Notes: generated by a model from the sequence alone, not told the origin. A DNA stretch of 64,000 nt from Corinectria fuckeliana (GCA_019137255.1 WPDH01000004.1:682001-746000); one strand, 5' to 3'. Positions 23,683-37,775 are shown, counted from the first letter of the stretch. A program made the numbers and translations.

Positions 23683-24834
23683 ACAGCACTTCAGGAGTAT
23701 TGCTGCTAGCGGCCACTCCTCCGTCGGCGGCCAGCTCTCTGCCCACTCCCAGGATGTTGCCCACGACAACGTGTCGGAGGATAACCGCCGCACGATGGCA
23801 TATATCGCCGACCTTCTCAACGAGAACACTCGTGAGGCCGCTCTTCTCGAGCTCAGCAAGAAGCGCGAGCAAGTTCCGGAGCTGGCCCTGATCCTGTGGC
23901 ATTCCTTCGGTGCGTGTCCTCCCCGCCCGCGTTCCCAGCCAGCGCCCAAGTCGACCCGAAACCGAAGAACGCGAACTGACTGGTGATAGGTGTGATGACA
24001 TCTCTGCTCCAGGAGATCATCTCCGTCTATACCCTCCTCAATCCTTCTCAGCTTACCGCCGCCGCTTCGAATCGCGTCTGCAACGCCCTCGCCCTCCTTC
24101 AGTGCGTGGCATCCCACAACGACACCAGGACGCTGTTTCTCAACGGTACGTCTATCTCGTCCTCCGCCCGACCAGAGCTACTCCGAACTGACAACTCCCA
24201 GCGCACATTCCCCTCTTTCTCTACCCCTTCCTCAACACCACCTCCAAGTCGCGACCCTTCGAATACCTTCGTCTCACCAGCCTAGGTGTTATCGGCGCAC
24301 TCGTCAAGAATGACTCCTCTGAAGTTATTAATTTTCTTCTCACCACCGAGATCATTCCCCTCTGCCTGCGCATCATGGAGACGGGCTCCGAACTTAGCAA
24401 GACCGTAGCCATCTTCATCGTCCAAAAGATCCTTCTGGATGACAACGGCCTAAACTACATTTGCGCCACGTACGAGCGCTTTTACGCCGTCGGCACCGTC
24501 CTAAGCAATATGGTTGCTCAGCTCGTCGAATCCCAGACGGCTCGTCTCCTCAAGCACGTCGTTCGGTGCTTTCTTCGGTAAGTGACCATTCATTCGTTGG
24601 ATCCAACCTCGCACAAGAAGTCCATCCCCACTAACCACATCAACCGCCAGCCTGAGTGATAACGCCCGCGCCCGCGAAGCTCTCCGCCAGTGCCTCCCCG
24701 AACCCCTCCGAGACGCCACCTTTTCTTCCGTCCTTCGAGACGATGCGGCCACCAAGAGATGCCTAGCTCAGCTCCTCATAAACCTCTCCGACAACGTGGT
24801 AGACCCCGGCTCGAACGGCGTCTCCAACATGTGA
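23501..24834 (+). CDS. CAF40: CCR4-NOT subunit CNOT9 / CAF40 / RCD1
   Basis: Scaffold of the CCR4-NOT deadenylase that binds recruitment factors in cytoplasmic mRNA decay and translational repression. Four exons: 23501-23909, 23990-24145, 24202-24577, 24651-24834, totalling 375 codons (374 aa). The N-terminal ~90 residues are low-complexity, with an Ala run and a poly-Gln tract. The armadillo-type RCD1 domain starts near VSEDNRRTMAYIADLLNENT and includes ELALILWHSFGVMTSLLQE. It continues with VIGALVKNDSSEVINFLL and RIMETGSELSKTVAIFIVQK, and ends AQLLINLSDNVVDP. The domain is highly conserved and complete. The start is set at the double ATG at 23501, but an upstream in-frame ATG exists at 23003. 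Confidence 0.95.
23653..23688 (+). repeat. CAG/CAA tract encoding poly-Gln in CNOT9
   Basis: About twelve consecutive Gln codons, mixed CAG and CAA, preceded by a GCC-rich Ala run. It lies inside the disordered N-terminus and is likely length-polymorphic between strains. Confidence 0.9.
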
Positions 24835-25804
24835 TGCCGGAATGATTGAAGAGCGGGAAGAACATTTCCCCGATTGTGACAATACCCCTTGTGCATTGAT
24901 AACGGCGATTCACGGAAGATGGGATGGATATGTTTTCATGAGAAAAGCAAAGGAAGCGGATTCAAAAGCATTCTGCATCGTCGATACCCGCAGCCCCTCC
25001 AGCTCGTTGCATAAGAAGGGGCCCCGGGCCAGCAACGGCCGCCGGGCTTGCCCTTTTTTTTACTTGCCCCTTCGTTGACGGCTCTGGGGCTTGCATTCTG
25101 TTTCATGTACCTCGGAACTGGGCACAGAGACGCGTTATCCTACTGTCGCCCGGCGACTAGGGCCCTATGCATTATTTTCCCTTAACTCTTTTTATTATAG
25201 TGACCAGGTCTTATATCGCCTGGGATCGTCAACTGTATCAGGGCTCGGCATGGGACTGGAGGAAACGATCATGGAGGACGAGAGATGGGTATACTTGGCG
25301 ATGGTTTGACGTGGGGGCTCAGCGGCTGGCTTTAGAGTGGTTAAGATGGCGGACAGAGATGACATCGGGGAACGTTTTCCTCCATGGCATGATACGGAAT
25401 GGGTACCGGCGGGGGTGTTCTGGGCGTTGGATTGGGGGGTCTTGCATCAGATTACCGGTGTTTGTTTAGGTCTGGTATGGTTTTTAGTAGGCCAAGAAAG
25501 AAAGAAAGCGTACATGTCTTCTGGCGTGGGCTGCTACCGTGAAGTTTTCAGAGTGAATCCGAAGTGGGTTTGCCTTGGTGACGAATTAGATGGTGCGACT
25601 ATCATTAACCTGCCGTATTCGACATCGGTTTCTCATAATTCGAGCCATTCTTCATCTAAGAGTCGTTCAATTTGCTTATCCTTATTGTTCACAAGACGTT
25701 TCGCTGAGAGTATCCCGCTTTACACCCCAATCACTTCATCACGTTGACAACCACCGTTCATCCAGCCCAATGTCACTCACTGTCCATCACTCAGTGTCCA
25801 GCAC
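24835..25804. other. Intergenic, convergent 3' ends of CNOT9 and the GST gene
   Basis: Holds both 3' UTRs. Open frames up to 136 codons occur (25337-25747) but show no domains and no splice logic. Near the GST stop there are near-repeats of CACTCA(G/C)TGTCCA (about 25775-25805). Confidence 0.5.
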
Positions 25805-26665
25805 TCAGGGCGAAGCATACTTGTAGCCGTACTGCTCCTTGGCGGCATCTACAATCTTCTTCAACTCGGCCCTCTCCTTCTTCGTCTTCTCGTCCACCTC
25901 GTCCACGGCCGTAGGGCGCTTGGGGTTCGCCTCGGGCACGTTGAGCCCGCGGCGCACGGCCGGCCGCGCCAGCACGCGCTCCAGCCACGCCTTGACGCCC
26001 GGGAACTGGTCCAGCGAGATGCTGAGCCGCTCGATGCCGTTGGCCCAGCCGAGGATCGCCATGTCGGCGATGGAGTAGCGCCCGCGGCCCGGGCCCACCA
26101 CGTAGTCCCGGTCGCGGAGCCGCGCGTCCAGCACCCCGAACAGCCGCTCCGTCTCGCCGACGTAGCGCTGGATGCCGTACGGGATCTTCTCCTTGGCGAA
26201 GACGGCGAAGTGGAAGGCTTGGCCTTGCCTGCGGGAAGGTTCTGTCAGTTACGTTTGTCGCCATGGCAGGAATAAGAGAGGCACATACATGGGTCCCAGG
26301 CCGCCGTGCTGCCAGCCAATCCACGCCTCGGCGCGGGTGTAGTCGTCGTCGTCGACGGCAAACGAGAAGCGGTTGTCGACGTCGTACTTGCGCGACAGGT
26401 AGCCCAGGATGGCGTTGCCCTCGAAGACGGCGAGCCCGCCGTTGTCGTGGTCGACGATGGCGGGGATGCGGCCGTTGGGGTTGACGGCGGTGAACCAGGG
26501 CTCCTTCTGGATGTTCTGGCCGATGTTGATGGCCTGCGACGTGTAGTCGAGCCCGTACGCTTCCTTCAGCTCCTCGAGGAGGACGCTGGCCTTGAAGCCG
26601 TTGGGCGTCGCCCACGTCAGGAGCTCGATGCCCTTTGTGGCGATGAGGCCGGTGGGACGGGCCAT
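25805..26665 (-). CDS. Glutathione S-transferase, URE2/YfcG-like class
   Basis: Cytosolic glutathione-dependent transferase or disulfide reductase. Two exons, 26665-26289 and 26228-25805, giving 267 codons (266 aa). The N-terminal thioredoxin fold has TWATPNGFKASVLLEEL (glutathione site; the Asn after Pro is typical of the URE2/YfcG group), then VNPNGRIPAIVDHD with the cis-Pro and VFEGNAILGYL as the E-S/G-type glutathione contact. The helical C-domain carries GLGPMQGQAFHF, joined across the intron, and the N-capping segment YSIADMAILGW. A charged, Lys/Glu-rich C-terminal extension of about 45 residues (KKERAELKKIVDAAKEQYG) follows the domain. Physiological substrate unknown. Confidence 0.93.
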
Positions 26666-29600
26666 TCCGAGAGAGGATATTGGTTACTTGCCGTACGTAG
26701 CGGCACTGGGTATTTATCACTGGGTCTTTATCAAGGAGGGCACGATGGCGAGGGAATTGGGAACTGTTGATGTGAGTTTATAGATGAGCAACGACAACTC
26801 GGCCGCATGCATGTTTTATACCGTGAAGCAGCAGCGAAACCTTGAGACCCGCTCTTCCCAAATGACAGCATCGCGAGCACGCCGAGTTCCATCATCTCCC
26901 GCTGCGGGGTTGCAAATTGCTGGCGTCATGCAGCAGCAGAAGCACTCGCGGGTTCCACAGAGTGGTTGATTCCTAAGCAGACATCTGCCTACCTGCGTCG
27001 TCTCCATGGAGCGTCGGAGATGGGGGAGATTAGATGTCGGGAATTGATAATCGGACGCACACGGGCCTGATGAGCTAAGCAGGACTCGATAGCCGCATGG
27101 GTAGCCGCGATATGAACCAAACGGGGCGGCACTCAACTTGCAGCGTGATGAGAATGTTTCGAGGGACACTTAGTCTACCCTGTAATCTCATCCAGATCCA
27201 AAACAGTTCCAGCAGGGTCTAAGCTATTTCACACGGCAAGGCGGGAGCCGTCTTAGCATTTCAAACAAACAGTGTTAGCTTTTCATCTGAAGGATTTTGG
27301 CATGACGGTCTAGTACAGGGTAGGCGGACTGGCAAATGCTTGACTTGGATTGCCCAGGATGGACAGCTAGGGATGGACAGCTGGGTGTCGGAGTTCGTTT
27401 CAGACAATGGAAAGGTTTGGGCATTCGTAACTGCAGGTCGATGGGATGATTGAGGCGGAGTCTCTGGGTTGGATATTGAGAGGGCAAGGGATTGGAGCAA
27501 GGGAGCATGGCGGGCTGTTGATGGCCTCGTTCTTTTCATATAAGCCTCGCTGTTTTCTTCACGCTGGTCCGAACCCTCGGCGTGAAACAGCAAGGCAAGA
27601 AGCTCAAGGAAATCACCGACAATACCCCCTTCACTCCGTTTACTGCGTACACAAAGGATAAACAGAACCCTTAGCCACACCTATTCACCGGGTCATCAGG
27701 CATCCAGTCGATTCACAGCCACGGTAACCGCCCCACGGCCCCCAACAGGCCCAACAGCGCATCGGTCGTGACAACGGACTCGTCAGGTCTAAAAAGAGAT
27801 CAATGTTCGTAATGCACTCCTAAGCACCGTCACATTGACACCCGGCTTCCCGCTCCCCCCTGGACAGATGACCAATCCTTCTCCCATATTTAGGTAGGCA
27901 CAAGAACCACCCTGGACGATAGCAAATGTCGGGGCACAGTCAGAACCAAAAAGCACTAGATGCGTCAGCCGTAAGCTTCCAGCAAACCAGAGAGCCAACG
28001 ATTGGGTTCTGACGTCGCCTGGGCCGTTGAGACTTACTTACCGGCCCCCCCACGCGTCAGCGGGAACATGGGGGAAGAACGGAGCCGTGAGAGAGTTTGG
28101 CAAGAAGTCGGGTAGCGAGCCTCTTACCCTTGCTCGGGGGATGTGCCTCAGGGATGGGCACAACCGGGGGCATAACGTGACCTTTGTCAAAGGGCGTGAT
28201 GCAGTCATCCAACGACAAGCGCCGGTATCTCCTTCTAAACCCCATCTCGGGCCATCTGAGCTGACGGTGACCCAGTCCCAAGGCACCGGACCCGGCGACC
28301 GGTGCCACGGAGATCTTCACATGCAACGGCCCGTTTGGGCTTTGCCGCGGGACTGCTTAGAGTGCTTCACGGCGTTGGTTGCGAGCGGACTTGGATTTGT
28401 CACCGCGTATCTAGGCTTTTGACTTCACCAAAGGGGAAAGAAACAAGGGGCGCGGTGGCCCTTGCGGACCTATGCGGATGGTAGGTTCGGACATGGGGGA
28501 ATCGAACTCCTCTAAGTCCGTGTTAACGGGACGGTCCTTTGTTGTTGAAGCTTTGGGACCGGCGGCGGAGCTACGGCACCGGTAGGCTGGTCAGTGTTGT
28601 GGTCTACCTATGTTTGGCGCATGCGGCGATGGAGTTAATTAGGAGGTAGGACACCAAGGTTAAAACTGCGCTGGTTAACAATTATGCACCAAACTCTGGC
28701 TTGGGTTGGCATTTAGTCTTGGACGGGGTTCCCCTGGCGCTGAGGGTCATTTGTCCATCACCAGTGGGACGGCGTGAGAGCGCTCGAAAAGCCCCGTCAG
28801 ACAATTTGTGAGTGGCCTAAACGCCCGCGCAGTAGTACATAACACTGTACACGTTTAGTGACAACGTAACGGACGAGACAAAAGTTGTTGATCGTCGAAA
28901 CCTGGCGGAGCAAGAAGATGACGCCGCCAGCGACGGAAGGGCGTACAAGACAACGAGCTCGAACGGCCCTCGGAACCAGAGATGGAAACGGCGAGAATGA
29001 ATCAGAACTCGGGGAGTGAGCCTTCATGCCGGAAGCGGCGGGACTGCCGAGACATGGTCGGCACGGTGGGTTCGAGGTGATTTGGAAGATTTGAAATGAT
29101 CAAGGTCACGGACGGGAGACTGCAGAAAGTGTGTTATGCAACTGGGTGAGCGATATGCGGTGGTGGTTGAGCAAAGAGCGGAAGATGACAGAAACGCAGG
29201 GTCCCTTTGTCAGATTGCCGCTCATGCGGACAGCCACCTGCCACGATGCAAAGCCCCGATGTTCGGGCAGGGTGTTGGTTGCAACCTGCGGAGGAGTTGG
29301 TTTCTGCGGAACTGTCTTGGAAGCCATCGAGAAGACCGGGGAGCAAAGGCAGTGGTGGGAGGGTGGCCGGGGGAGCGAGAACGAACGAGCGTTGAACGAC
29401 GTCACGTACACGGATGCCCCAACCAGGGTAAGTCAATGCAAGGCAACGGGAAAGAAAGGGATATCGAAGGCATTGATGGGGAAAACGGCCCCCCCAGCTC
29501 AACAAGGCCTGGTTCTGTTGGTTGTGCGAATAGTATCACAGGCTTTCTTGGGGGAAGGGGGAGAGAGGAGGAGGAGGAGGGGGCGTGAGGGTTTGGGATA

Positions 29601-30423
29601 GCCGGGGGGGCTAGAAGCAGAAGGTTGCAGAGCTAGCAACGACCAAGCAATCAACTGAACCTATCGGTATGGACTCGGCGATATTTGGGATTTGGGTGCG
29701 ACGCGGCGGGAGAGTTGGATGGGGATGGCTTGGACGGCTTGAAAGGGAGGGATGCACATGTGAACTGTAGTTTGTAGTTTGACTGGCGGCCTGGTAAACT
29801 CGGTGCGTAGTATCAGCGAGTGCAAGGAGGATCCCATTAGGGTGGTTGGTTTGGCTGGTTTTGGGTGGGATGGCGGATTGGGGGGTAGACTATCTACGGG
29901 AGATGGGCCTGATCGCCTTTGCGGCCTTGCGGCCTTGCAGCCTTACGAGGCCCTGGTCGAGTTGCGTCCTCCGCCTTTTGCACCACGCAATTGAAGCGTC
30001 GCCCACGTTGAGAGACGTCGAAAGAGCGGGCTTGGCATCGCAGCGCATCCCGGCCAGTAGGCATGCTGCAGTGTGGTGCACCTGCGAAGCGGGGTGGTGC
30101 AACAGGCGGAGTGGAGCGATGGCTGGCTGCGGTCTCCCAATGGTGCAATGGTGCAATGGTGCAACGAGGGGGGTACGCTGCTAATGGAACATTGATTCTC
30201 CAGCCTCAATTCATCAAGTACATATGCCATCCCGGCTTGCAGCGGATGGGGTGGAGTGGCGGAGCAACCAAGCGACTCCGGCCGGGGCCTTGCTTCAGAA
30301 CCATGGGATGGATGATGACCCGGCTCCGCTGCCCACTGAGCCGGAGTTCCGAGTTGCGGCTTCTGATACGGACCACGCGCGCAGTTGCGTTGCGCGATGC
30401 AACGGAGACGGGGAACGGCAGCC

Positions 30424-30444
30424 TTTTTTTTTTTTTTTTTTTTT
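30424..30444. repeat. Poly-T tract (21 nt)
   Basis: Homopolymer T run within the desert. It is also a natural nucleosome-excluding sequence and a potential Pol III terminator for + strand transcription. Confidence 0.95.
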
Positions 30445-33400
30445 ATTGGAATCAGTCACGTCGGTAATTGTTGTGCAAATGGTTGCCTGCTGGTACTCAC
30501 TCACTCACTCGCTGCAGCACAACACGGTGACGAACTTGCCTCCCTCCCTCCCTCCCTCCCATCATCCATCTTTCCCGATTGGGAACATCCGAGCTGGGAT
30601 GGGGCAATGCTTGCCGCTGCTGCAGACGGACATCCTGTAGGTATCCTGTAACGAAATGCACCGCACCGATAGAACAGATGCAAGATGGGGCACTGGGCTG
30701 GCTGGAGCTGATAGCCGGTGACCTTGTTTCCCAATGTCTTGCGCCGCAGTTCGCCGTGTCTCACCATAACGCTGCGACAGCCGCCGCCTTCGAGCTAGGC
30801 CGATCCGGGATGCATCCAGCGCCCCCAGCTGCGGGAAGGCGGAATTCCCATTTGCTGCATTGCCCTCCGATCGTCCTCAGCACACGGCAGCTCTGTGCCC
30901 CGTAACTCAATACTGTATAAATCAATGTACAGTACGTAGCTACATTGATACGCTCCCAGCCCTGTACTGTAGGTAGCATCCTTGATTTGCATTCTCAATC
31001 GAATGCCGCTCTCCTGTGCCCCCAGCGCAACGTCCGCTTTTCCCGTTCGCTCGCATCGTCACCGACAACAACAGGGCGTAGGCTTGACCAGGTATCTCGT
31101 TGGACAAGGCCAATCAGGGCCCACACCTCATCTTGCTCCCGTTCAGCCCTACGGGGGACGTACCCTTGTTCCCGGAGGCACACGCCCTCCCTTGATGCAG
31201 TCGAGGCCACCCTGGCGTATCCACCGAGTTTCCAGTCACACACCCCTGCCTCTCTCTGTGCGCGATGCCCCATTCTCTTAACAATTCTGCCCATGGCTTT
31301 GCTCATGCCTTGCTCTTCGACCCTGCTCGTCTACGAATATGTAATCTTGCTTGCTCAGCAGAGACCACTCGCCAGAGCCACGAGGTAGTACCTCTGCCAA
31401 TGCTCCGCTCTTTTCGGGGACCAGCCTGGGACCCTGTCCTGCCCGCTGCCTTGGGCTCTGGCTGCATGGCAACACGGCTCGCAGCCAGTCAAACAAGCGC
31501 AACCCGCCGCCCAGCACCCTGTACCACGGTAGGAGTCAACCTCCCAAACCCGCACCCGCACCCGCCGATGCCCCCTTTGCTTGCGGGTGTATCGGACACG
31601 CCGAAAGGCGATTGCTAGACTCACCGCTGGGAACAGCCCATTACGTCTGCAGCCCTACAGCCCTGAGTGCCGGCCTTCAGGCGGTGCGTCGCTCGCTCTC
31701 TCCCCCGCACCCGTCACACAGTCTCACTGGAGGAGAGACATGGAGCAGCTCCCGTCTATCTGTCTGCATCAGGAAATGGCGGGATCTGCAAAGGCCGAGC
31801 TGCGTGCTCGACAAGGCAGCTCTCCAAGCTTTCCCCTCCCTCCTCCCCGCAAGATTGCTTCTCACCAGATAGGCAGTCAACCTTGTCGGGGTTGTCCTAG
31901 TGCTGCACGGTACGGCGGCGCACTTGACCTCATTGCATCCGATGAATGACTTTGCATCGGGGAGCTGCAGCCTTTCGTCACTGGGGACTTTTTCGCGTTT
32001 CGCTTCGCCGTCGCCGTCTGCCACCGCCACCGCCGATGATGGTTCAGAATATTGTTACTGTCACCGCTACGGTCTTTTTTGTTTTGTTTTGGTTGCGTCG
32101 CATACATGGTGCACTACCTCGTATCAAAGGCCTCTGTTGCTTCTGTGAACCCGCGAAGGCAGGATGGAGTTTACAAGCTGGTGCAGTTGATTACTGATGG
32201 CCGGTTGACTGATGAGGGGCAGGGAGAGGGGTGCACAATCGCACGTGATCTGATTCGCGGCCCCTCGAGACAAGTTCGAAAGGAGAAATTAACCCGGATT
32301 CTTACTCGCCAGCTCGCATTCGCCATGCAACCCAAGCCTCAAGCCCCCGGGGATCGTGCACCTGCACCCCTTCCCCTCCCCTCCTCTCTGACCTTCTGGT
32401 TTGAGTCCCGCCTCCCCAAACGATGCTGCGACTGGCTCGCAGGGCTGGGGCGGGGAGATTTGGTAATGCCGGATATTGTGAATGAGGAATGAGGAATGAG
32501 GCCCTGATAACATTTGCGACGCTACAGCTACATCGGGAGTCATTGTGCGATATGGGCTCCCTCTGGAGAGGACCCTTTTGCCAGCCGTCGGGGACTTGAC
32601 TTGTAACATGTGGGAAGGAGCTCGGGCGCTTTTATGATCCCCTCTTAGCCTCTATCAAACGGCGCGGCACAATTTGCCGAGAGGGAGCCTCTGAGGAGCT
32701 AGGAAAGCCGAGCCGAAGACACTGAGAAGCCGTACAGCCTCGACGACGACTTATCGCCCTTGCTCTTCGTGGAGGGGAAAGCAGCTAGTCCACAGGGCGT
32801 CTGTATGTAACATGGCTGAGCGACCTAAGGACCGGGGTGTATCCCAGAGGGACAGCCCTTTGGAACCTCGCCTGCAGAGTAGGTACTGGTTTTGTCGATG
32901 CGCAACAGAGCAAAATGTCCATCCATCTTCACCGACTAGCAGCCCAGTCAGTCAGTCAGTCAGTCGGTGGGGCGGAGAACGGCTCCCGGGCCATCAAACA
33001 GCGCCTCCAGGCTAATAAGTGACCTAGACTGAGATTCCTCGGCCCATTTTGAAGACGCGAGGCAACGCGGCGGAAGGGAACAAGGCCTTCAGAAAGTCTC
33101 CGAGTCTTCAAGATCTAAGATAATTCCACCTGCCGCAAGGCACTGCACACTCCTAGCATTACTTGTTCAATGATCGTCTGTATTTCCTAGCAGCGCTGGG
33201 CCGTGTGTGCTGGTTCTAACCCCTTAAGTGGTCCCTTTACAAGACTAAAGAGTGAAGACGCCCTTTGATGACTACAGTCTACCGCCAAAAGCAACGGCAG
33301 ACAAGCAACGGCAGACCGACCCAAAGGCTGAGAGCGTGAGAACCTTAAACATCGTCCCCCTTCTTTCCGGGACATCCAAGTTTTAGACCGTGATCCATGG

Positions 33401-36400
33401 GATAATGTCCACTTTGCTGGGCTGAGGCGGCGGCAGCTTATTACCTACCCCCTCAACCCCTCCACTCCCTCCAGCCCAGCTGTCGAGTCCGGCCTCTCTA
33501 CAGCGAGGGGCTCCCCTGTCGACGACCTGTGGGTGGGCGAGTTGTCGCCGTCACCACCTACTATGTACTAGCTTTGCTACTTGCCTATGCTTGCTGCTGC
33601 TTGCCGGTTCTGGCGGCGGCCGTTGGGTTCCATGCCAAGCTTCTCGTCCAAATTGTACCTGCAGACCCTGCTTGGCCTTGGGCCTTGTCATGCCAAATGC
33701 CAGAAGCCCTTGCTCCCGCACTTGTTGGTGGAACCCTTCTTTGTCGTTGACGTTGCTGCTGCTGCTGCTGCTGAGCGCTATGTGCTGTATGTTACGCTGC
33801 GGGCTTGCATGAACAGCCGCAGCGGGCAGGCCGAAATATACATGTTTCTTGTTATTGTTTATCGCAGGCTGCAGCAAGTGGCGGTGTTGTTGATGATGAT
33901 GTATTCATATCTGCTGTCCTTTAATCCGCCCCGCATCAAACCTGCCTCAGCTGTTCCCATCTGATCTATGTCGTGGTCGACGCGTAGACGAGTCTGCTGT
34001 CGCCGACCAGCCACGGGAGTACATACCCCCGGGAGTTGTCGGAAGAAACGGCATCGAGGGAAGACCCTGCGTGACATGACCATCCATTGCTGCAGCAGTT
34101 ATGGTGATGAGCAGGAGCTTTGATGCAAATCTACTGGCGAGATGCCTGCTGGCGTGGGAGGTTTAGCTCCTGAGGACTGAGAGTGGTTTTGGTAGGTAGC
34201 CAGATTGCCCACGTCCCCCGCGTGCTGGCTTCCATGTCCTGGGTGGGGACGCGGCGGCCGCCCGGGCGGGACTGGCCTGCTTTCCCGCCCCCAAAGATCT
34301 TTTGTCGGGCCGCCAGAGGAAGAGGGAGGGAAGAGCTCGGTAGCTAAACAGGGTGATTCGCTGCAGCCTCAATAGCAGCTGGGATATGGTGTACAGGAAG
34401 AGGGTGTTGTCCTCGCGGGTGGCTCGCCGAATGGTTGACAGATGCCCACCTCCGGCGAGGGGGGGAAGGGAGGGGCCTCATAGGGCTGGGCGACGAGACC
34501 CGGATTGGCGGGGCCGTGCTTGGGACTATAAGCACGCAAAAGAAAACTTGGGGAGAGGCCATCGCGGCGAGCTGGTTGGTCGCGGCGTGCAACTGCGATC
34601 CCTGCGCAACCCCGCGGCCGCGTTACCTATAGACAGGACAGGAGTCCTTGAAGATGCACGCAAACGGGAGGGAATAGGAGGCTTTAGGTCTAGGTAGGTA
34701 GTTAGTTAGTTATCCCGCGGTGCCACGTAACGGGCCTAGCTGGCCTATGCCGGTGCCAAGGGGGGAAGGCGGGCAGGCCAGCCTGGGAAGCGCGAGGAAC
34801 GATTGGGCAGAATGAACTAATAAAGCGTTGTGAGCGACGGTACATGTACGGCAACAAAATTACGTAGGGGAACTTGAAAGGATGAGGCACCCAGTTGTGT
34901 TGAAGCCGAACCCATCTTGCTCGATTGATATGCCTGGATTGGGAGAAGTTTCAAACGCGGTTGGGGGCCGCGAAAGTCCCCAGGACCAGGTAACTTATCA
35001 GGGGGCGAATATCGCCTCCCAATCCCAAGGTCTGGCGAGGACCCTTTGGGCTCACGCATATGCAAGCGCGAAATGCAAGCAAGAGATGGATGGAGGGATC
35101 ACATTCATCAAGGCACACGAGCCAGGGCAGTGTGTTTTAGTGTTTTAGCGTCGAGATGTCAAGGGATGGAGGTGTAATTGCACCTAGGTATCTAAGGTAG
35201 TGTTGTGTTGTTGGTTTACAGTGGTCGTAACACCTGCCGGAGGTATACTAGTTCAGGCAAACCCCAAACTAAACGAGCTTTGTTCCTCGCTGTGGCTGCG
35301 GGACGGAACGCCTCTTCCCCTTCATTCATTTCATTTCTTCTTTTCGTTTCTCTCCAAGCCATTTCATTTCAATTCATTTATTTTGCTTAATCGTTCAACC
35401 GGTGGGTGCTCGGGCGTCCCGAGGGCCTGGGGGTGTGTAAGGCTGAGAGAGAGCCTGTAGCTGGGGGGGGCCGTTAGATTGGGCGTTGGCTGGCACGCAC
35501 GGGATCCATTAGAGTGGACACCGACTTGCGACGACAGCCGGAGCCAGCCAGCCAGCCAGCCAGCCAAGCGTCGCCGCCGAAATCCGTCCCGTTCAGGCGT
35601 CAGGGTTACGAGGGATCTGCAGCCCCGGCGAGCTGGCTTCGCCGTCCCGCATTTCGCAGATTGAAGCGGTTTTCGTAGCGTGGGCGGTGCTGGCAGCCCC
35701 CTGGAATCGGGGGGGGGTCGTCGTTCAACACATGCCGTCTCGCGGCCCGTGCAAAGTACAGCTCGCCGACTGAACCAGAAGAGAGAAGAAGGAAAAAAAA
35801 AAGTCGCCTGATTTTCCCACCTGTTGAGTGTTGACACTTGTAGGAAGAGCTGGTGATTGGCCCGCGGGAGAAATGAGAAGGGGATCGCAGCAGGGGGAGG
35901 GGGTCCCTCGTCGCCGAAAGGCGTTCAACAACTAAATACGCACTGGGGCGGCTTGGAACGCTTGTTGAGTCGGGGTACGGAGCAACGACGCACGGAGGAC
36001 CACCGAGATTTGGAGCGGGGACCGGGCAAGAAGCGGCGACTACAATTAAGTCCGGGATCCGGATGGGGCATGAGAGAGCGACGTGAGCGACTGCCTTGTT
36101 TTGTTCGTACTAAGAGAGCCTGGTTGCGGGCTTGCACGGTTCGGATTGAATACACGACGCGACTGATTCGGACGGAGCACGGATCTTGGGTGCTTGATGG
36201 GAAAGGGAATGACGTGCAGCAGCAGCCAACCACATTCGAGCGACGGGCATGCCTACGAAAGGTGGGCTAGTTGGAGAATCCATTGCGAGGAGGATCTGTC
36301 ACGAGCTCAGGTATAGGCCGGGCCGCGCAAGACAAGAGAAGACACAAGACACATGCCGGCAAACGAGTCCTGGAAACAAGGACAAACGGCGCAGTGCGTT

Positions 36401-37775
36401 GTATCTCAGCCACTGCTTGACGGATCGATGCGACCGTATGACGCATACGCATCCGTCCCGCCGGGAAACTGATCCTCCTTACCTCCGTGTGGTGGGTATT
36501 TTGCCGCTTCTTGCCTCGCCGTCGATATCCATACTTCCCCGACAGCAAAAACGGGTAGCAAAACCGAACTTCACTTGATGCTGGGAACGCGCCGTCTATG
36601 CTTGTTCATTCTTGGGGGTCTGTTGTTGCCTTTCCTAATTATCACTTGCCTTTGTCAATTAAATCCGGCGTTCAATCCGTCGGGTCGTCTAGCCGAGAGT
36701 GGTGGTGGGTGATGATGGGGGTGTGTGCGGGCGTTCGGACGAGGGCACGGGTGATGGACGATGGACGACGACGACGAGACGAAATTTGAAGGGCGACCCC
36801 AGCACGCGCAGATCCGACCTCTGCTTATCCGTGAATCGAGGGCGAGCGCTGGGATGACTGACATGAGAGGCCCTGTTCTTCACTATCCCCAGCGTTATGG
36901 GGCAGGGAAAGGACTCTCAACAAGGTGCATGGAATGCCTGGAATGCCTCCGCAACGGTGCCCACATCGTGAGGATCCTCTAAGCCGTGCACTCGTCCCCA
37001 GGGCCTACCTACATACACTCGCAGGGACACGGGTCACCGAGGGATCTTCATACCCCCTTCTTACTTTGGGGTCGGAGATTTTAACCCTCGCAGAATCCAA
37101 CTCCACGAGGTGCCAGGCCCAGACCAGACCTTGCGTCGTAGCCCAGGCCTTCCTTCGTCGGACGGTTTGAGGCTGCAACGCAACGCACCGCCGCCCGCAA
37201 GACAAACTCTAAAGCATGGAGCCCAGGCTATACCCGCTATAGGCCCGGCGGCGGGGGGTGGGACTGTCTAATAAGGTAATCAACTTTACCTACTAGGTAA
37301 GTACTACGTATTAGCCGTCGGTTGAAACGTTGCGGCCAGGACCCAAGGACGAACTAACTAACCAACTACCTGCCTACGTAGCAGACTACTAATGATAGAC
37401 CGTCGACGGGTTGCTGTGCAGTACATACGTGCTGTACGTATGTATGTAGACCTTTCGTTGCAGCGGCTGGTGGTCGAATCGGCGTCGACATGGGGGCACG
37501 GACAAGACGGGAAGAAGGGGAGGGGGGGTCCCCATGGCGCGCGAATCCCTCGGACTTGGGCCAATGGCATCGCGGCGATGCGCATCTCGTCGCGGCTTTG
37601 TAAGGCGGGTTATTTTTGTCTGGGGCCTTACAAAGCGCGCACGGGCTGGAGGGCTGCCTGGGCCCCCCTGCCACGCCTGCCCCTCCTGCCCCGCCTGCCC
37701 TGTCATCTTTGCCGCACCCTTGCTTTCGACCCGGGCTTCCACCATACATAGTACACAGTACACACACCCTGGCCT

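Noticed and set aside
28488..28520. Hairpin with a tRNA T-arm-like loop (AGTTCGATTCC on the - strand)
   Set aside because: The 33-nt imperfect stem is clear, but there is no A box at the right distance, no anticodon arm and no acceptor stem. It is probably a chance palindrome.
31351..31872. 173-codon + strand open frame in a C-rich block
   Set aside because: It overlaps four other frames of similar size on both strands. The length is explained by scarcity of T/A-rich stop codons.
35543..35566. Tandem GCCA/CAGCC repeats as a CRISPR-like or regulated array
   Set aside because: These are short perfect microsatellites with no spacers, in a eukaryotic genome.
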